Shown piece after piece: positions 26,367-36,226 of a stretch of DNA of 64,000 nt. Position numbers and translations under genes: made by a program. Source of the DNA: Mesorhizobium jarvisii (GTDB taxonomy: Bacteria; Pseudomonadota; Alphaproteobacteria; Rhizobiales; Rhizobiaceae); the NCBI RefSeq assembly GCF_003601985.1, contig NZ_QZXA01000001.1, forward strand, positions 62,001-126,000, given 5' to 3'. The stretch's first letter is position 1. Every line of letters starts with the position of its first letter. Under the pieces are notes generated by a model, which saw nothing but the letters and a program-made list of their open reading frames with translations, made no database searches and was not told the origin of the DNA.

Positions 26367-28835
26367 TCAGGCAGGCACGTTCCAGATTTCTTTCGCGTAT
26401 TGGCGGATGGTGCGATCGGACGAGAACCAGCCGACGCGCGCGACGTTGCGGATTGCTCTGGCATACCAGTCCGGGCTGTTGCGCCAGACAGCGTCGACAT
26501 CACGCTGGGCGGCGGCGTAGGCGTCGAAATCGGCGGCGACCATGAACCAGTCGCTGGTGTAGAGGCCGTTGATGAGGTCGCGGTAACGGTCCGGGTCATC
26601 AGGCGAAAAGACGCCCGAGGAAACGGCCGAGACCGCCTGCGACAGTTCGGGCGAGCCCTCGATCACGGCACGCGGGTTGTAGCCATTGTTGCGCCGCTCG
26701 GCGACTTCGGCCGTGGTCAGGCCGAAGATGAAGATGTTGTCGTCGCCGACACATTCCTTGATCTCGACATTGGCGCCGTCGAGCGTGCCGATGGTCAGCG
26801 CGCCGTTGAGCGCGAACTTCATGTTGCCGGTACCCGACGCTTCCATGCCCGCGGTCGAGATCTGCTCGGACAGGTCGGCCGCCGGCATCATGACTTCGGC
26901 CAGGCTGACATTGTAGTTCGGCACGAACACCACCTTCAGCAAGCCGCGCACCGCCGGGTCACGGTTGATGACCCTGGCGACATCATTGGCGAGTTTGATG
27001 ATCAGCTTGGCGTTGTGGTAGCTGGGCGCCGCCTTGCCGCCGAAGAATTTTACGCGCGGCATCCAGTCGCGCTCGGGATGCGAGCGGATCTGGTCGTAGA
27101 GCGCGATCGCCTCGAGAATGTTCAGAAGCTGGCGCTTGTATTCGTGGATGCGCTTGACCTGAATGTCAAACAGCGCCGACGGGTCGACCTTGATGCCGAG
27201 CCGGTCGGCGACGAGATTGGCCAGCCGCGCCTTGTTCTGGCGCTTGACGCCCGCGAACTTCTCCCGGAACGCGCTGTCATCGGCAAAGCCGTCGAGCCCT
27301 TTGATGGCGTCGATGTCGTCGAGAAAACGGTCACCGATCGCCTCGCGGGCGAGAGAGGTCAGGCCGGGGTTGCACTGGATCAGCCAGCGCCGCGGCGTGA
27401 TGCCGTTGGTCTTGTTGTTGATGCGATCGGGATAGAGCTTGTGCAGGTCGGCAAACACCGTTTCCTTCATCAGCTCGGTATGCAGTGCCGAGACACCGTT
27501 GATCGAATGCGAGCCGACAAAGGCCAGATTGCCCATGCGCACGCGGCGGTCGCCATTTTCCTGGATCAGCGAAATGCGGCTGATCTGATCATCCGAGAAC
27601 TGGTCGGTGGCGCGAGCCTCCAGAAGCACCTGCGCATTGATGGCGTAGACGATCTGCATATGGCGCGGCAAGAGCCGCTCGAACAGCGGCACCGGCCAGC
27701 TTTCCAGCGCTTCGGGAAGAAGCGTGTGGTTGGTGTAGCCGAAGGTGCGTTTGGTGATGTCCCATGCGAGATCGAAGTCCATGCCGTGGACATCCATCAA
27801 CAGCCGCATCAGCTCCGGCACGGCAATCGCCGGATGGGTATCGTTCAAGTGGATCGCCGCCTTGTCGGGCAGCGACTTCAGGTCGCCATACTGGCTGAGA
27901 TGGCGTTGCAAAATGTCCTGCAGCGAAGCGGTCGAAAAGAAATACTCCTGCCGCAACCTGAGCTCCTGCCCGGCCACGTGGGAATCTGCGGGGTAAAGCA
28001 CGCGCGACAACGCGTCCGCCTTGTTGCTTTCGGCGAGCGCGCCGATATGGTCGCCGGCATTGAACTTGTCGAGCAGGATCGGATCGACCGGCATGCCCGA
28101 CCACAGCCGCAGCGTGTTGACGCGGTTACCCCGCCAGCCGACGACAGGCGTGTCGTAGGCGACAGCCAGGACATGTTCCGTCGGCTTCCAGACGTGACGC
28201 TCGAGCCGGCCGTCCTTTGACGTGATGGACTCCACCGAACCGCCGAAGCCGACTTCGAAGGAGCGTTCGCGCCGTTCGAACTCCCAGGGGTTGCCGTGAT
28301 CGAGCCACGTCTCGGGCAGTTCCACCTGCCAGCCGTCGTGAATCTCCTGGCGGAACATGCCATTGGCGTAGCGGATGCCGTAGCCATGCGCGGGAATGTC
28401 GACGGTCGCCATGCTTTCCATGAAGCAGGCGGCAAGCCGGCCAAGGCCGCCATTGCCGAGCGCCGCGTCGGGTTCCAGCGCCGCGATGAGATCGAGGTCG
28501 ACGCCGAGCGACGACAGCGCCTCGCGCATATTGGCCATCAGGCCAAGATTGGAGAAGGCGTCGCGCATCAGGCGGCCGATGAGGAACTCCAGCGACAAGT
28601 AGTAGACGCGCTTTTCCTGCTGGTCATAGGCCTCTTTGGTTGCCTGCATCCAGCGATCGACGATGCGGTCACGCACGACCTTGATCGAGGCCGTCAGCCA
28701 GTCGTACTGGGTCGCGACGGTGGTGTCCTTGCCGACCCGGTATTTGAGGGCCACCAAGACTTCCCTTGCGAGCGTCTTCGGATCAGGATTTTCGAGCAGT
28801 GGCGGAAGGGTTTCGGATGTCATTGCGCGCGTCAT
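26367..28835 (-). CDS. glgP: Glycogen phosphorylase
   Basis: A protein of 822 residues, the family norm (GT35). The PLP-attachment region EASGTGNMKFALNG contains the lysine near residue 672. It releases glucose-1-phosphate from glycogen. The ATG at 28835 (MTRAMTSETLPP) has GAGAGG 5 nt before it; an ATG at 28823 is also possible. It is the first gene of the glg cluster, 131 nt from the end of frcA. The gap holds TATGAT, which could be a -10 element, but I saw no convincing -35. Confidence 0.94.
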   Translation of the reverse strand: MTRAMTSETLPPLLENPDPKTLAREVLVALKYRVGKDTTVATQYDWLTASIKVVRDRIVDRWMQATKEAYDQQEKRVYYLSLEFLIGRLMRDAFSNLGLMANMREALSSLGVDLDLIAALEPDAALGNGGLGRLAACFMESMATVDIPAHGYGIRYANGMFRQEIHDGWQVELPETWLDHGNPWEFERRERSFEVGFGGSVESITSKDGRLERHVWKPTEHVLAVAYDTPVVGWRGNRVNTLRLWSGMPVDPILLDKFNAGDHIGALAESNKADALSRVLYPADSHVAGQELRLRQEYFFSTASLQDILQRHLSQYGDLKSLPDKAAIHLNDTHPAIAVPELMRLLMDVHGMDFDLAWDITKRTFGYTNHTLLPEALESWPVPLFERLLPRHMQIVYAINAQVLLEARATDQFSDDQISRISLIQENGDRRVRMGNLAFVGSHSINGVSALHTELMKETVFADLHKLYPDRINNKTNGITPRRWLIQCNPGLTSLAREAIGDRFLDDIDAIKGLDGFADDSAFREKFAGVKRQNKARLANLVADRLGIKVDPSALFDIQVKRIHEYKRQLLNILEAIALYDQIRSHPERDWMPRVKFFGGKAAPSYHNAKLIIKLANDVARVINRDPAVRGLLKVVFVPNYNVSLAEVMMPAADLSEQISTAGMEASGTGNMKFALNGALTIGTLDGANVEIKECVGDDNIFIFGLTTAEVAERRNNGYNPRAVIEGSPELSQAVSAVSSGVFSPDDPDRYRDLINGLYTSDWFMVAADFDAYAAAQRDVDAVWRNSPDWYARAIRNVARVGWFSSDRTIRQYAKEIWNVPA

Positions 28836-28966
28836 GCTGCCTCTCGTGCGGTTGCAACGATCATACCGGCTTTCACCATTCATCCCAGCCCATGTTACCG
28901 CATCGCAACATATATTCAATCGATTTAGATGGACGTGCGCCGGCTTACCCTGCGGCAATTTGACAA

Positions 28967-29749
28967 TCAGGCGGCCAGTGCTGCCTCCGGAGGCGCCTTG
29001 GCGCCGGTCATGAAGGCGACGGCATCGGACATCGTATATTGCTTGGGATCGATGACGGCGAGGCGACGGCCGAGGCGATGAATATGGACGCGGTCGGCCA
29101 CCTCGAAGACATGCGGCATGTTGTGCGAGATCAGCACGATCGGCAGGCCGCGCTTCTTCACGTCGAGGATCAGTTCGAGCACACGGCGGCTCTCCTTGAC
29201 GCCAAGGGCTGCCGTCGGCTCGTCCATGATCACCACGCGGCTGCCGAAGGCAGCGGCGCGCGCCACCGCGACACCCTGGCGCTGGCCGCCCGAGAGCGTT
29301 TCCACCGCCTGGCCAATGTTCTGGATGGTCATCAGGCCGAGTTCGGTGAGCTTGTCGCGAGCGCGCTTTTCCATCGCCGGACGGTCGAGCATGCGCAGCC
29401 ATTGGCCAAGGAAGCCGGGTTTGCGGATCTCGCGGCCGAGGAACATGTTGTCGGCGATCGACAGTGCCGGCGACAGAGCGAGGTTCTGGTAGACGGTCTC
29501 GATACCGGCTTCGCGGGCCTCCATCGGCGACTTGAAGGCAACGGTCTTGCCTTCAAGCTGGATTTCGCCTTCGTCGGGCACGACTGCACCTGAAATCGCC
29601 TTGATGAGCGACGACTTGCCGGCGCCGTTGTCGCCGATGACGGCGAGGATTTCGCCCGGGTAGAGGTCGAAGTCGGCATTGTCGAGGGCGGTGACGCGGC
29701 CATAGCGCTTGACCAGGCCACGCGCGGTGAGAATGGGGTCCTGGGTCAT
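28967..29749 (-). CDS. frcA: Fructose ABC transporter ATP-binding protein
   Basis: A protein of 260 residues, a single-domain sugar ATPase as in Sinorhizobium meliloti FrcA, unlike the double-domain RbsA. Walker A is GDNGAGKS (near 38-45), the signature is LSGGQRQ and Walker B is VVIMDEPTAAL. It overlaps the end of frcC by 4 bp (ATGA). It energises sugar uptake through FrcC. Confidence 0.87.
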   Translation of the reverse strand: MTQDPILTARGLVKRYGRVTALDNADFDLYPGEILAVIGDNGAGKSSLIKAISGAVVPDEGEIQLEGKTVAFKSPMEAREAGIETVYQNLALSPALSIADNMFLGREIRKPGFLGQWLRMLDRPAMEKRARDKLTELGLMTIQNIGQAVETLSGGQRQGVAVARAAAFGSRVVIMDEPTAALGVKESRRVLELILDVKKRGLPIVLISHNMPHVFEVADRVHIHRLGRRLAVIDPKQYTMSDAVAFMTGAKAPPEAALAA

Positions 29750-30807
29750 GCGGAAACCTTTCTGATCCATTGGTCGACCGCCACGGCGCCGATGATCAAC
29801 ACACCGGTGAGCAGCACTTTCCACTGCGGGTCGGCGCCCAGCATGTTGAGGCCCATGGAGACGACGCCGACGATCATCGCGCCAAACAGCGTGCCCAGGA
29901 TCGAGCCGCGCCCGCCGAACAGGGAAATACCGCCGATCACCGTCGCGGTGATCGCCTGCAGATTGTAGTCGGTGACGGCCGCCGACGGCGAGATCGAACC
30001 GTTGCGGCCGATGGAGACCCAGGCGGCGAAAGCGGCGATCAGCCCGGCAAGGGTGTAGACCGTCACCAGCACCTTCTTGGTCTGGATGCCCGACAGCTTG
30101 GCCGCCTCCTGGTCGTCGCCGACAGCGTAGACATGGCGGCCCCAGGCGGTGTGGTTGAGGACGTACCAAAGCAGCAGCACCAGCGCGACCATGGCGATGA
30201 CGCCGAGCGTCAGCACCGCGGTACCGACCTTGAAGCTCAGGGCGAAAAGATGCAGCAGCGGCGCCTGGGTGTCGACGTCGGTGTCACGGATCGTTTCATT
30301 GGCCGAATAGATGAAGTTCGTGGCCATGACGATGTTCCACGTGCCCAGCGTCACGATGAAAGGCGGCAGCTTCATGTAGGCGACCAGCAACCCGTTGAGC
30401 AGCCCGCAGGCAGCACCGGCGGCAAGCCCGAGCGCCACGGCCACCACGCTCGGCAAGCCGTAGCTGACGGCGCAATTGCCCATGATCACGGCTGAGATCA
30501 CCATGATGACGCCGATCGACAGGTCGATGCCGGCGGTCAGGATGACCAGTGTCTGCGCAGCACCCAGAATGCCGACGATGGCGATCTGCTGCAGGATCAG
30601 CGTCAGCGTGTAGGACGAGAAGAAGCGCCCCCCAATGGTGATGCCGAAGATGATGATCGACAGGACCAGCACGATCAGCGGCACCGCCGCCGGCGTCGAA
30701 TGCAGGAAGTGCTGGACGCGCCTGACTGCGGATTTGTGTTCGTCGAACGCGGCAACGCTGGTGTCGCTGCCCGAGAGAACCTTCTCGAATTCCTGAGCTT
30801 GAGCCAT
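29746..30807 (-). CDS. frcC: Fructose ABC transporter permease
   Basis: A protein of 353 residues, with many membrane spans, of the RbsC/AraH-type sugar permease family. It contains LTAGIDLSIGVIMVISAV, the conserved segment of this family, and has a soluble N-terminus of about 40 residues as FrcC does. The homodimer would form the channel. A modest hairpin (GGGG ATCAAG CCCC at 30917-30930) lies between it and the end of frcB. Confidence 0.87.
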   Translation of the reverse strand: MAQAQEFEKVLSGSDTSVAAFDEHKSAVRRVQHFLHSTPAAVPLIVLVLSIIIFGITIGGRFFSSYTLTLILQQIAIVGILGAAQTLVILTAGIDLSIGVIMVISAVIMGNCAVSYGLPSVVAVALGLAAGAACGLLNGLLVAYMKLPPFIVTLGTWNIVMATNFIYSANETIRDTDVDTQAPLLHLFALSFKVGTAVLTLGVIAMVALVLLLWYVLNHTAWGRHVYAVGDDQEAAKLSGIQTKKVLVTVYTLAGLIAAFAAWVSIGRNGSISPSAAVTDYNLQAITATVIGGISLFGGRGSILGTLFGAMIVGVVSMGLNMLGADPQWKVLLTGVLIIGAVAVDQWIRKVSA

Positions 30808-30967
30808 GTTTCCTCCCCGTGAGGGGTCAGCCTAGCGCCGACGCCCGTCCACGCCTTTCCGGTCTGTCGCCGGGATTGTTCGCGGTCACGCGACCCATCG
30901 TCCACCCGAAGCGGCCGGGGATCAAGCCCCGACCGATCGAGTTCTGTAATTGCCGGTCAGACCAGCA

Positions 30968-32002
30968 TCAGCCCCAGCACTTGGCGAGGCCTTCCTTGGT
31001 GTCGATGGACTTTACGCCCTTGGCCGGCTTGTCGGTCACCAGGTTGACGCCGGTGTCGAAGAAATTCTTGCCTTCGGTCGGCTTCGGCTTGGTTCCATCC
31101 TTGGCGAAGGCGGCGATCGCCTCAATGCCGAGCGCCGCCATCTGCAGCGGGTACTGCTGCGACGTCGCGCCGATGACACCTTCCGTCACCGACTTCACGC
31201 CGGGGCAGCCGCCGTCGACGGAGACGATCAGCACCTGCTTTTCAAGGCCGACAGCCTTGAGCGCCTGGTAGGCGCCGACTGCGGCGGGCTCGTTGATGGT
31301 GTGGATGACGTTGATGGTGTTGTCCTTCTGCAGAAGGTTCTCCATCGCCTTGCGGCCGCCCTCCTCGTTGCCGTTGGTGACGTCGTGGCCGACGATGCGC
31401 GGATCGGTTTCGTCGCCGATCTTGTTAGGATCCTTCACGTCGATGCCGTAGCCCATCATGAAGCCTTGGTCGCGCAGCACGTCCACGGTCGGCTGCGACG
31501 GCGTCAGGTCGAGGAAGCCGATCTTGGCGTCCTTGGCCTTGTCGCCGAGCGTCGCGGCGGCCCAGGCACCGATCAGCTTGCCGGCCTCGAGATTGTCGGT
31601 GGCGAAGGTCGCGTCGGCCGCGTCGATCGGGTCGAGCGGCGTGTCGAGCGCGATCACCAGCAGGCCGGCGTCACGCGCCTTCTTCACGGTCGGCACGATG
31701 CCCTTCGTGTCGGATGCAGTGATCAGGATGCCCTTGGCGCCGTCGGCAATGCAGCTTTCGATCGCCGCCACCTGGCTTTCGCTATCGCCGTCGATCTTGC
31801 CGGCATAGGTCTTGAGGTCGACGCCGAGTTCCTTGGCCTTTGCGGTCGCGCCTTCCTTCATCTTGACGAAGAACGGATTGGTGTCGGTCTTGGTGATCAG
31901 GCAAGCGCCGACGCCGGCCGCGGAGGCGGACGACGCAAACGCCATCAGACCCAGGGCAGCCGCGGCAAACACGGTCGATTTCAACAATTTTGTATTGGTC
32001 AC
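30968..32002 (-). CDS. frcB: Fructose-binding periplasmic protein
   Basis: A protein of 344 residues with a signal peptide ([20 protein letters not shown], cleavage after ASA). The mature start [19 protein letters not shown] and the segment [20 protein letters not shown] match rhizobial FrcB closely. The start is a GTG at 32002, because GGAGG lies 6-7 nt before it and the signal peptide follows; upstream in-frame residues are not protein-like. It binds fructose, and in S. meliloti also ribose and mannose, for FrcCA. Confidence 0.87.
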   Translation of the reverse strand: MTNTKLLKSTVFAAAALGLMAFASSASAAGVGACLITKTDTNPFFVKMKEGATAKAKELGVDLKTYAGKIDGDSESQVAAIESCIADGAKGILITASDTKGIVPTVKKARDAGLLVIALDTPLDPIDAADATFATDNLEAGKLIGAWAAATLGDKAKDAKIGFLDLTPSQPTVDVLRDQGFMMGYGIDVKDPNKIGDETDPRIVGHDVTNGNEEGGRKAMENLLQKDNTINVIHTINEPAAVGAYQALKAVGLEKQVLIVSVDGGCPGVKSVTEGVIGATSQQYPLQMAALGIEAIAAFAKDGTKPKPTEGKNFFDTGVNLVTDKPAKGVKSIDTKEGLAKCWG

Positions 32003-32113
32003 GATCTTCCTCCCAGTGGAACCATTCCGGATGCCGACCAACCGGCATCTACGGCGCATCCTACGAAATTCTCCCAGCGTGGACGCCGCCTCAACAGACA
32101 CCAGACCGCAGCC

Positions 32114-32153
32114 GCTGTCAATAATTAAATCACTCTTATTTATTATTGACAGC
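32114..32153. promoter_or_regulatory. 12-bp-arm inverted repeat, candidate operator of the ROK regulator
   Basis: GCTGTCAATAAT (32114-32125) and ATTATTGACAGC (32142-32153) are exact reverse complements around a 16-nt AT-rich centre. The site lies between divergent frcB and the ROK gene, 61 nt before the ROK start. AT-rich dyads like this are bound by ROK repressors such as NagC and Mlc. Confidence 0.65.
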
Positions 32154-32213
32154 CTTGCGTCGTTCACTCATTCTGGCCCAAAAGCATTGAGGGGAAACGA
32201 TGGGAGGAACAGG

Positions 32214-33440
32214 GTGGAGACCGCCACTGCGAGGCACGGTTCGCCCGAAGCGAATGACAGCCTGATTCACCGCGGCACCAACCAGAGCGGCATGCGCGAT
32301 CACAACGAGCGGCTGGTGCTCTCGCTGGTGCGCCAGCAAGGCAGCCTGGCGAAATCCGACATCGCCCGCATGACTGGACTTTCGGCGCAGACGGTTTCGG
32401 TCATCATGCGCGAACTCGAGGAAGAAGGCCTGCTCGTGCGCCAGGCGCCGCTGCGCGGCAAGATCGGCCAGCCCTCCATACCTATGGCGCTCAATCCGGA
32501 GGGCGCCTTCTTCATCGGCCTCAAGATCGGCCGCCGCAGCGCGGAACTGGTGCTGATCGATTTTCTTGGGCACGTGCGCTCGATGCTGCAGCACTCCTAC
32601 CGCTATCCGGCGCCGCGCGAGACGGTAGACTTCGTCACTTCAGGCATGAAAAAGATGCGCGGCGAACTGACACCGGCACAGGACAAGCGCATCGCCGGGC
32701 TCGGCATCGCCATGCCGTTCGAACTGTGGAACTGGGCCGACACCGCCGGTGCGCCGCGCGATGTCATGGACGAATGGCGCCACCGCGACATCAGGGCCGA
32801 TATCCAGTCGCAATGTGATTTTCCGGTCTATCTGCAGAACGACGCCACCTCGGCCTGCGGCGCCGAGCTCGTCTTCGGCCAGGCGGGCGGCGCGCGTGAC
32901 TTCGTCTATTTCTATATCGGCGCCTTCGCCGGCGGCGGCATCGTGCTCAACGGCCGGCTGTTTGGCGGGCCAACCGGCAATGCAGGCGCGCTCGGCTCCA
33001 TGCCGGTGCCCGGACCAGACGGCAAACCTACCCAGCTGATCGACGTGGCGTCGATCGCCATGCTGGAAAAAGCGCTCAATGCCCGCGGCGTCGAGGCCTC
33101 GCATCTATGGACCTCGCCCGAGGACTGGGGCGAGATCGGTCCCGAACTCGCCGACTGGATCGCCAGCGCTTCACAGGCGCTCGCCTATGCCATCGTCGCG
33201 GCGTCCTCGGTCATCGATTTCGAGGCGGCGGTGGTCGACGGCTGGATGCCGCAGGCGGTGCGCCGCAGGCTGGTCGATGCCATCATCGCGGCCATTGCGA
33301 CAATCGACGGCGAAGGTCTGAAACTTCCCGCCGTTCGCGAGGGGACCGTCGGCATTCATGCCCGGGCGCTCGGCGGCGCCAGCCTGCCGCTTTCCGAGCG
33401 CTTCCTGATCGGCTCGACGACCATTTCCAGGAGCGCCTGA
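32214..33440 (+). CDS. frcR: ROK-family transcriptional regulator
   Basis: A protein of 408 residues. The N-terminal winged helix-turn-helix (SLAKSDIARMTGLSAQTVSV) is followed by a ROK sugar-kinase-like domain (FYIGAFAGGGIVLNG and GGPTGNAGALG). The Cys-rich zinc motif found in many ROK proteins is not visible. The GTG at 32214 is chosen because GGGAGGA precedes it by 5 nt. Divergence from frcBCA and the dyad at 32114-32153 suggest it represses sugar uptake until its sugar ligand is present. The symbol is by analogy with the ROK gene next to S. meliloti frcB. Confidence 0.82.
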   Translation: METATARHGSPEANDSLIHRGTNQSGMRDHNERLVLSLVRQQGSLAKSDIARMTGLSAQTVSVIMRELEEEGLLVRQAPLRGKIGQPSIPMALNPEGAFFIGLKIGRRSAELVLIDFLGHVRSMLQHSYRYPAPRETVDFVTSGMKKMRGELTPAQDKRIAGLGIAMPFELWNWADTAGAPRDVMDEWRHRDIRADIQSQCDFPVYLQNDATSACGAELVFGQAGGARDFVYFYIGAFAGGGIVLNGRLFGGPTGNAGALGSMPVPGPDGKPTQLIDVASIAMLEKALNARGVEASHLWTSPEDWGEIGPELADWIASASQALAYAIVAASSVIDFEAAVVDGWMPQAVRRRLVDAIIAAIATIDGEGLKLPAVREGTVGIHARALGGASLPLSERFLIGSTTISRSA

Positions 33441-33887
33441 ATGCTTATCGGAATCCCGGCGCTGCTCGGTCCGGACCTTCTGGCGACACTGCGCGCCATG
33501 GGCCATGGCGATGAGATCGCCCTGGTCGACGGAAACTATCCGGCCGAGGAGCAGGCAAAGCGCCTGATCCGGGCCGATGGTCATCAGCTCATTCCCGTGC
33601 TCGATGCGATCCTGAGCGTGCTGCCGGTCGACGACGCCGTTCCGGAAGCCCTGTTTCGCGCCTCGGTCAAAGGCAATCCCTCGATTGCCGATCCAGTCCA
33701 TCACGAGATCGAGGCGATCTGCGCCAAACACGCACCGGGCCGCAAGGTGGTTGCACTGGCCGGCGCCGACTTCTATGCACGGGTCAAGTCGGCGCATGCC
33801 ATTGTCGCGACAAGCGAGCCCAGGCTTTACGCCAACATCATCATCCGCAAGGGCGTGATCTATCCGCCGGAGACCAAGACGCCATGA
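33441..33887 (+). CDS. RbsD/FucU-family sugar mutarotase
   Basis: A protein of 148 residues. MGHGDEIALVDGNYPAEE and YANIIIRKGVIYPP match the FucU (L-fucose mutarotase) branch of the RbsD/FucU family, including the catalytic-type His-Asp pair near residues 22-30. These enzymes interconvert sugar anomers. Its ATG follows the ROK stop directly and its end overlaps the kinase start by 4 bp, so all three are one operon. The sugar is not known; a ketose imported by FrcBCA is the obvious candidate. Confidence 0.85.
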   Translation: MLIGIPALLGPDLLATLRAMGHGDEIALVDGNYPAEEQAKRLIRADGHQLIPVLDAILSVLPVDDAVPEALFRASVKGNPSIADPVHHEIEAICAKHAPGRKVVALAGADFYARVKSAHAIVATSEPRLYANIIIRKGVIYPPETKTP

Positions 33888-34807
33888 TCCTCTGCTGCGG
33901 CGAAGCCCTCATCGACATGCTGCCGCGCGTCACGATGCAGGGCGAGCCGGCCTTTGCCCCCTATGTCGGCGGCGCGGTGTTCAACACGGCGATCGCGCTG
34001 GGCCGATTGGGCGCGCCGGCCGGCTTCTTTTCGGGCCTGTCGTCGGATCTTTTCGGGGGCCAGTTCAGGGACGCGCTCGGAGCGAGCAAGGTCAGCTCAA
34101 CCTATGCGCACACCTCGCCCAGGCCGACCACGCTCGCCTTCGTGCGGCTCACCAATGGCCAGGCGACCTACACGTTCTACGACGAGAACACCGCCGGGCG
34201 CATGCTGACGATCGACGACCTGCCGTCGCTCGGCAACGAGATCGAGGCCATGCTGTTCGGCGCCATCAGCCTGATCTCGGAGCCCGCCGGCGGCGCCTAT
34301 GAAGAGTTCATGCGGCGCGAGCATGCAAGCCGCGTCATGATGCTCGACCCCAACATCAGGCCGAACTTCATCCCGGACAAGGCCAAGCACCTCAGGCGCA
34401 TCCGCGAGATGATGGCGATGGCCGACATCGTGAAACTGTCGGACGAAGACCTCCAATGGTTCGGCGAAGCCGGCTCGCACGAGGATGTCATCCGCAACTG
34501 GCTCGACCGCGGACCCAAGCTGATCGTCGTGACCCATGGCAGCGAAGGTGCCGTCGGTTACACCAAAGACCACACCGTCACCGTGATGCCGGAAAAGGTC
34601 GAGGTGGTCGACACGGTCGGCGCGGGCGATACGTTCAACGCCGGCATCCTCGCCTCGCTGCATGAACAGGGCCTGCTGACGAAGGCGGCCATCGGCGGCC
34701 TTCCGCAAGACGCCATTCGCAAGGCATTGGCGCTTGGTGCCAAGGCAGCGGCGGTGACCGTGTCGCGCGCGGGCGCCAATCCGCCATGGCGGCATGAAAT
34801 CGCCTGA
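33884..34807 (+). CDS. frcK: PfkB-family sugar kinase (probable fructokinase)
   Basis: A protein of 307 residues with an N-terminal di-Gly region (CCGEALIDMLPRV and YVGGAVFNTAIALGRLG) and the C-terminal DTVGAGDTFNAGIL motif, whose Asp is the catalytic base (near 248). It phosphorylates a sugar after import. Its operon with a ROK regulator and a mutarotase, divergent from frcBCA, supports fructose as substrate, but ribokinase-like or tagatose-kinase-like activity cannot be excluded. In S. meliloti frcK follows frcA instead. Confidence 0.75.
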   Translation: MILCCGEALIDMLPRVTMQGEPAFAPYVGGAVFNTAIALGRLGAPAGFFSGLSSDLFGGQFRDALGASKVSSTYAHTSPRPTTLAFVRLTNGQATYTFYDENTAGRMLTIDDLPSLGNEIEAMLFGAISLISEPAGGAYEEFMRREHASRVMMLDPNIRPNFIPDKAKHLRRIREMMAMADIVKLSDEDLQWFGEAGSHEDVIRNWLDRGPKLIVVTHGSEGAVGYTKDHTVTVMPEKVEVVDTVGAGDTFNAGILASLHEQGLLTKAAIGGLPQDAIRKALALGAKAAAVTVSRAGANPPWRHEIA

Positions 34808-34903
34808 GTAACGCTCAATTTAAGTTGAGCCAGCCGATCACTTTATGTTTCGCGGGGCCGCCCAGCGGGACTATATAGGCGCAAACGCGCCCGACGAAGC
34901 CCG

Positions 34904-34938
34904 GATTTCCGGCATCTTGTGACGATACGCCGGAAATC
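34904..34938 (+). terminator. Inverted repeat downstream of the kinase operon
   Basis: GATTTCCGGC (34904-34913) pairs with GCCGGAAATC (34929-34938), a 10-bp stem with a 15-nt loop; there is no T run. A smaller dyad GCTCAA/TTGAGC lies at 34813-34830, just after the kinase stop. The 263-bp gap up to 35070 holds no gene. Confidence 0.35.
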
Positions 34939-35070
34939 GGAGGTAACAGACTGCGACACCCAGGCAATTGGCGGCTCTGGCTGTCCGGCTTTCTCGGCAA
35001 GCGCAACTCTGGTACCAGCGGGCCGTTATTTGGCCAGACCGCCCGGTTAAAAATCGTTTTTGAGGCTGAC

Positions 35071-36213
35071 ATGCAGTTCATCGATCTTGGCGCACAGCGC
35101 GAACGCATCCGCGACCGGCTGAAGGCCGCGATCGACCATGTCGTCGAGGACGGCCGTTACATCCTGGGCCCGCAGGTCGCGGAGTTCGAGAAGAAGCTTG
35201 CTGCCTATATCGGCACCAAACATGTCGTGGCCTGCGCCAACGGCACCGATGCGCTGCTGCTGCCGCTGTTTGCCGCCGGGATCGGCCCGGGCGATGCCGT
35301 GTTCGTGCCGAGCTTCACTTTCGCCGCCACCGCCGAAGTGGTGGCACTGGCCAAGGCGGAACCTGTCTTCGTCGATGTCGATCCGGTGACCTACAACGTC
35401 GACATCGCCAGCCTCGAGGCGGCCATCGCCATGATCAAGAAGGAAGGCCGGCTGAAGCCGAAGGCGATTGTCCCGGTCGACCTGTTCGGCCTCGCCGCCG
35501 ATTACGATGCCATCATGGCGATCGCCAACCGCGAAGGGCTGTTGGTGATCGAGGACGCCGCCCAGTCGATGGGTGGATCGCTTGACGGCAAGATGTGCGG
35601 TGCGTTCGGCCATGTCGGCTCGACCAGCTTCTATCCCGCCAAGCCGCTTGGCTGCTATGGTGACGGCGGCGCGATGTTCACCAACGACGACGAGATGGCC
35701 GACAAGCTGCGTTCCTTTGCCTTCCACGGCAAGGGCGAGACGCAATACGACAACATCCGCGTCGGCATCAATTCGCGGCTCGACACGCTGCAGGCGGCGA
35801 TCCTCATCGAAAAGCTCGCCATTCTCGAAGACGAGATGGTGGCGCGCCAGGTGGTGGCAAACCGCTATGCCGAAGGGCTGGGCGACATGGTCACCGCAGC
35901 CCGCAACATCGATGGCAGCCGTTCGGCCTGGGCGCAGTACGCCATCGAGACGCCCAAGCGCGACGGCCTGAAGGCGCATCTGAGCGAAAAGGGCATTCCG
36001 TCCGTCATCTACTACGTCAAGCCGCTGCATGCGCAGGTCGCCTATAGCGACTACCCACGTACGCCGACCGGTCTTGCCGTCTCGGAGGAGTTGCCGAAGC
36101 GCATCCTGTGCCTGCCGATGCACCCCTATCTCAGCGAAGCCGACCAGGATCGGATCATCGAGACGATCCGCAACTATATCGGCTCGAACTCGGCGCAGGC
36201 CGCAGCCGAGTAG
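35071..36213 (+). CDS. DegT/DnrJ/EryC1/StrS sugar aminotransferase
   Basis: A protein of 380 residues of the PLP-dependent nucleotide-sugar aminotransferases. Conserved blocks: GPQVAEFEKKLAAYIG, ACANGTDALLLPL, the Asp of VIEDAAQSMG, and the PLP lysine in SFYPAKPLGCYGDGG (Lys191). They aminate keto-sugars such as UDP-3-keto or 4-keto sugars for O-antigen or capsule. It stands at the edge of the polysaccharide region and is convergent with cysQ, 13 nt away. The exact sugar is unknown. Confidence 0.86.
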   Translation: MQFIDLGAQRERIRDRLKAAIDHVVEDGRYILGPQVAEFEKKLAAYIGTKHVVACANGTDALLLPLFAAGIGPGDAVFVPSFTFAATAEVVALAKAEPVFVDVDPVTYNVDIASLEAAIAMIKKEGRLKPKAIVPVDLFGLAADYDAIMAIANREGLLVIEDAAQSMGGSLDGKMCGAFGHVGSTSFYPAKPLGCYGDGGAMFTNDDEMADKLRSFAFHGKGETQYDNIRVGINSRLDTLQAAILIEKLAILEDEMVARQVVANRYAEGLGDMVTAARNIDGSRSAWAQYAIETPKRDGLKAHLSEKGIPSVIYYVKPLHAQVAYSDYPRTPTGLAVSEELPKRILCLPMHPYLSEADQDRIIETIRNYIGSNSAQAAAE

Positions 36214-36226
36214 TAGGCAGCGACTC

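Noticed and set aside
28835..29402. N-terminal extension of glycogen phosphorylase to 29402
   Set aside because: The extension lies opposite the reading sense of frcA in another frame and would make the protein about 190 residues longer than the family norm.
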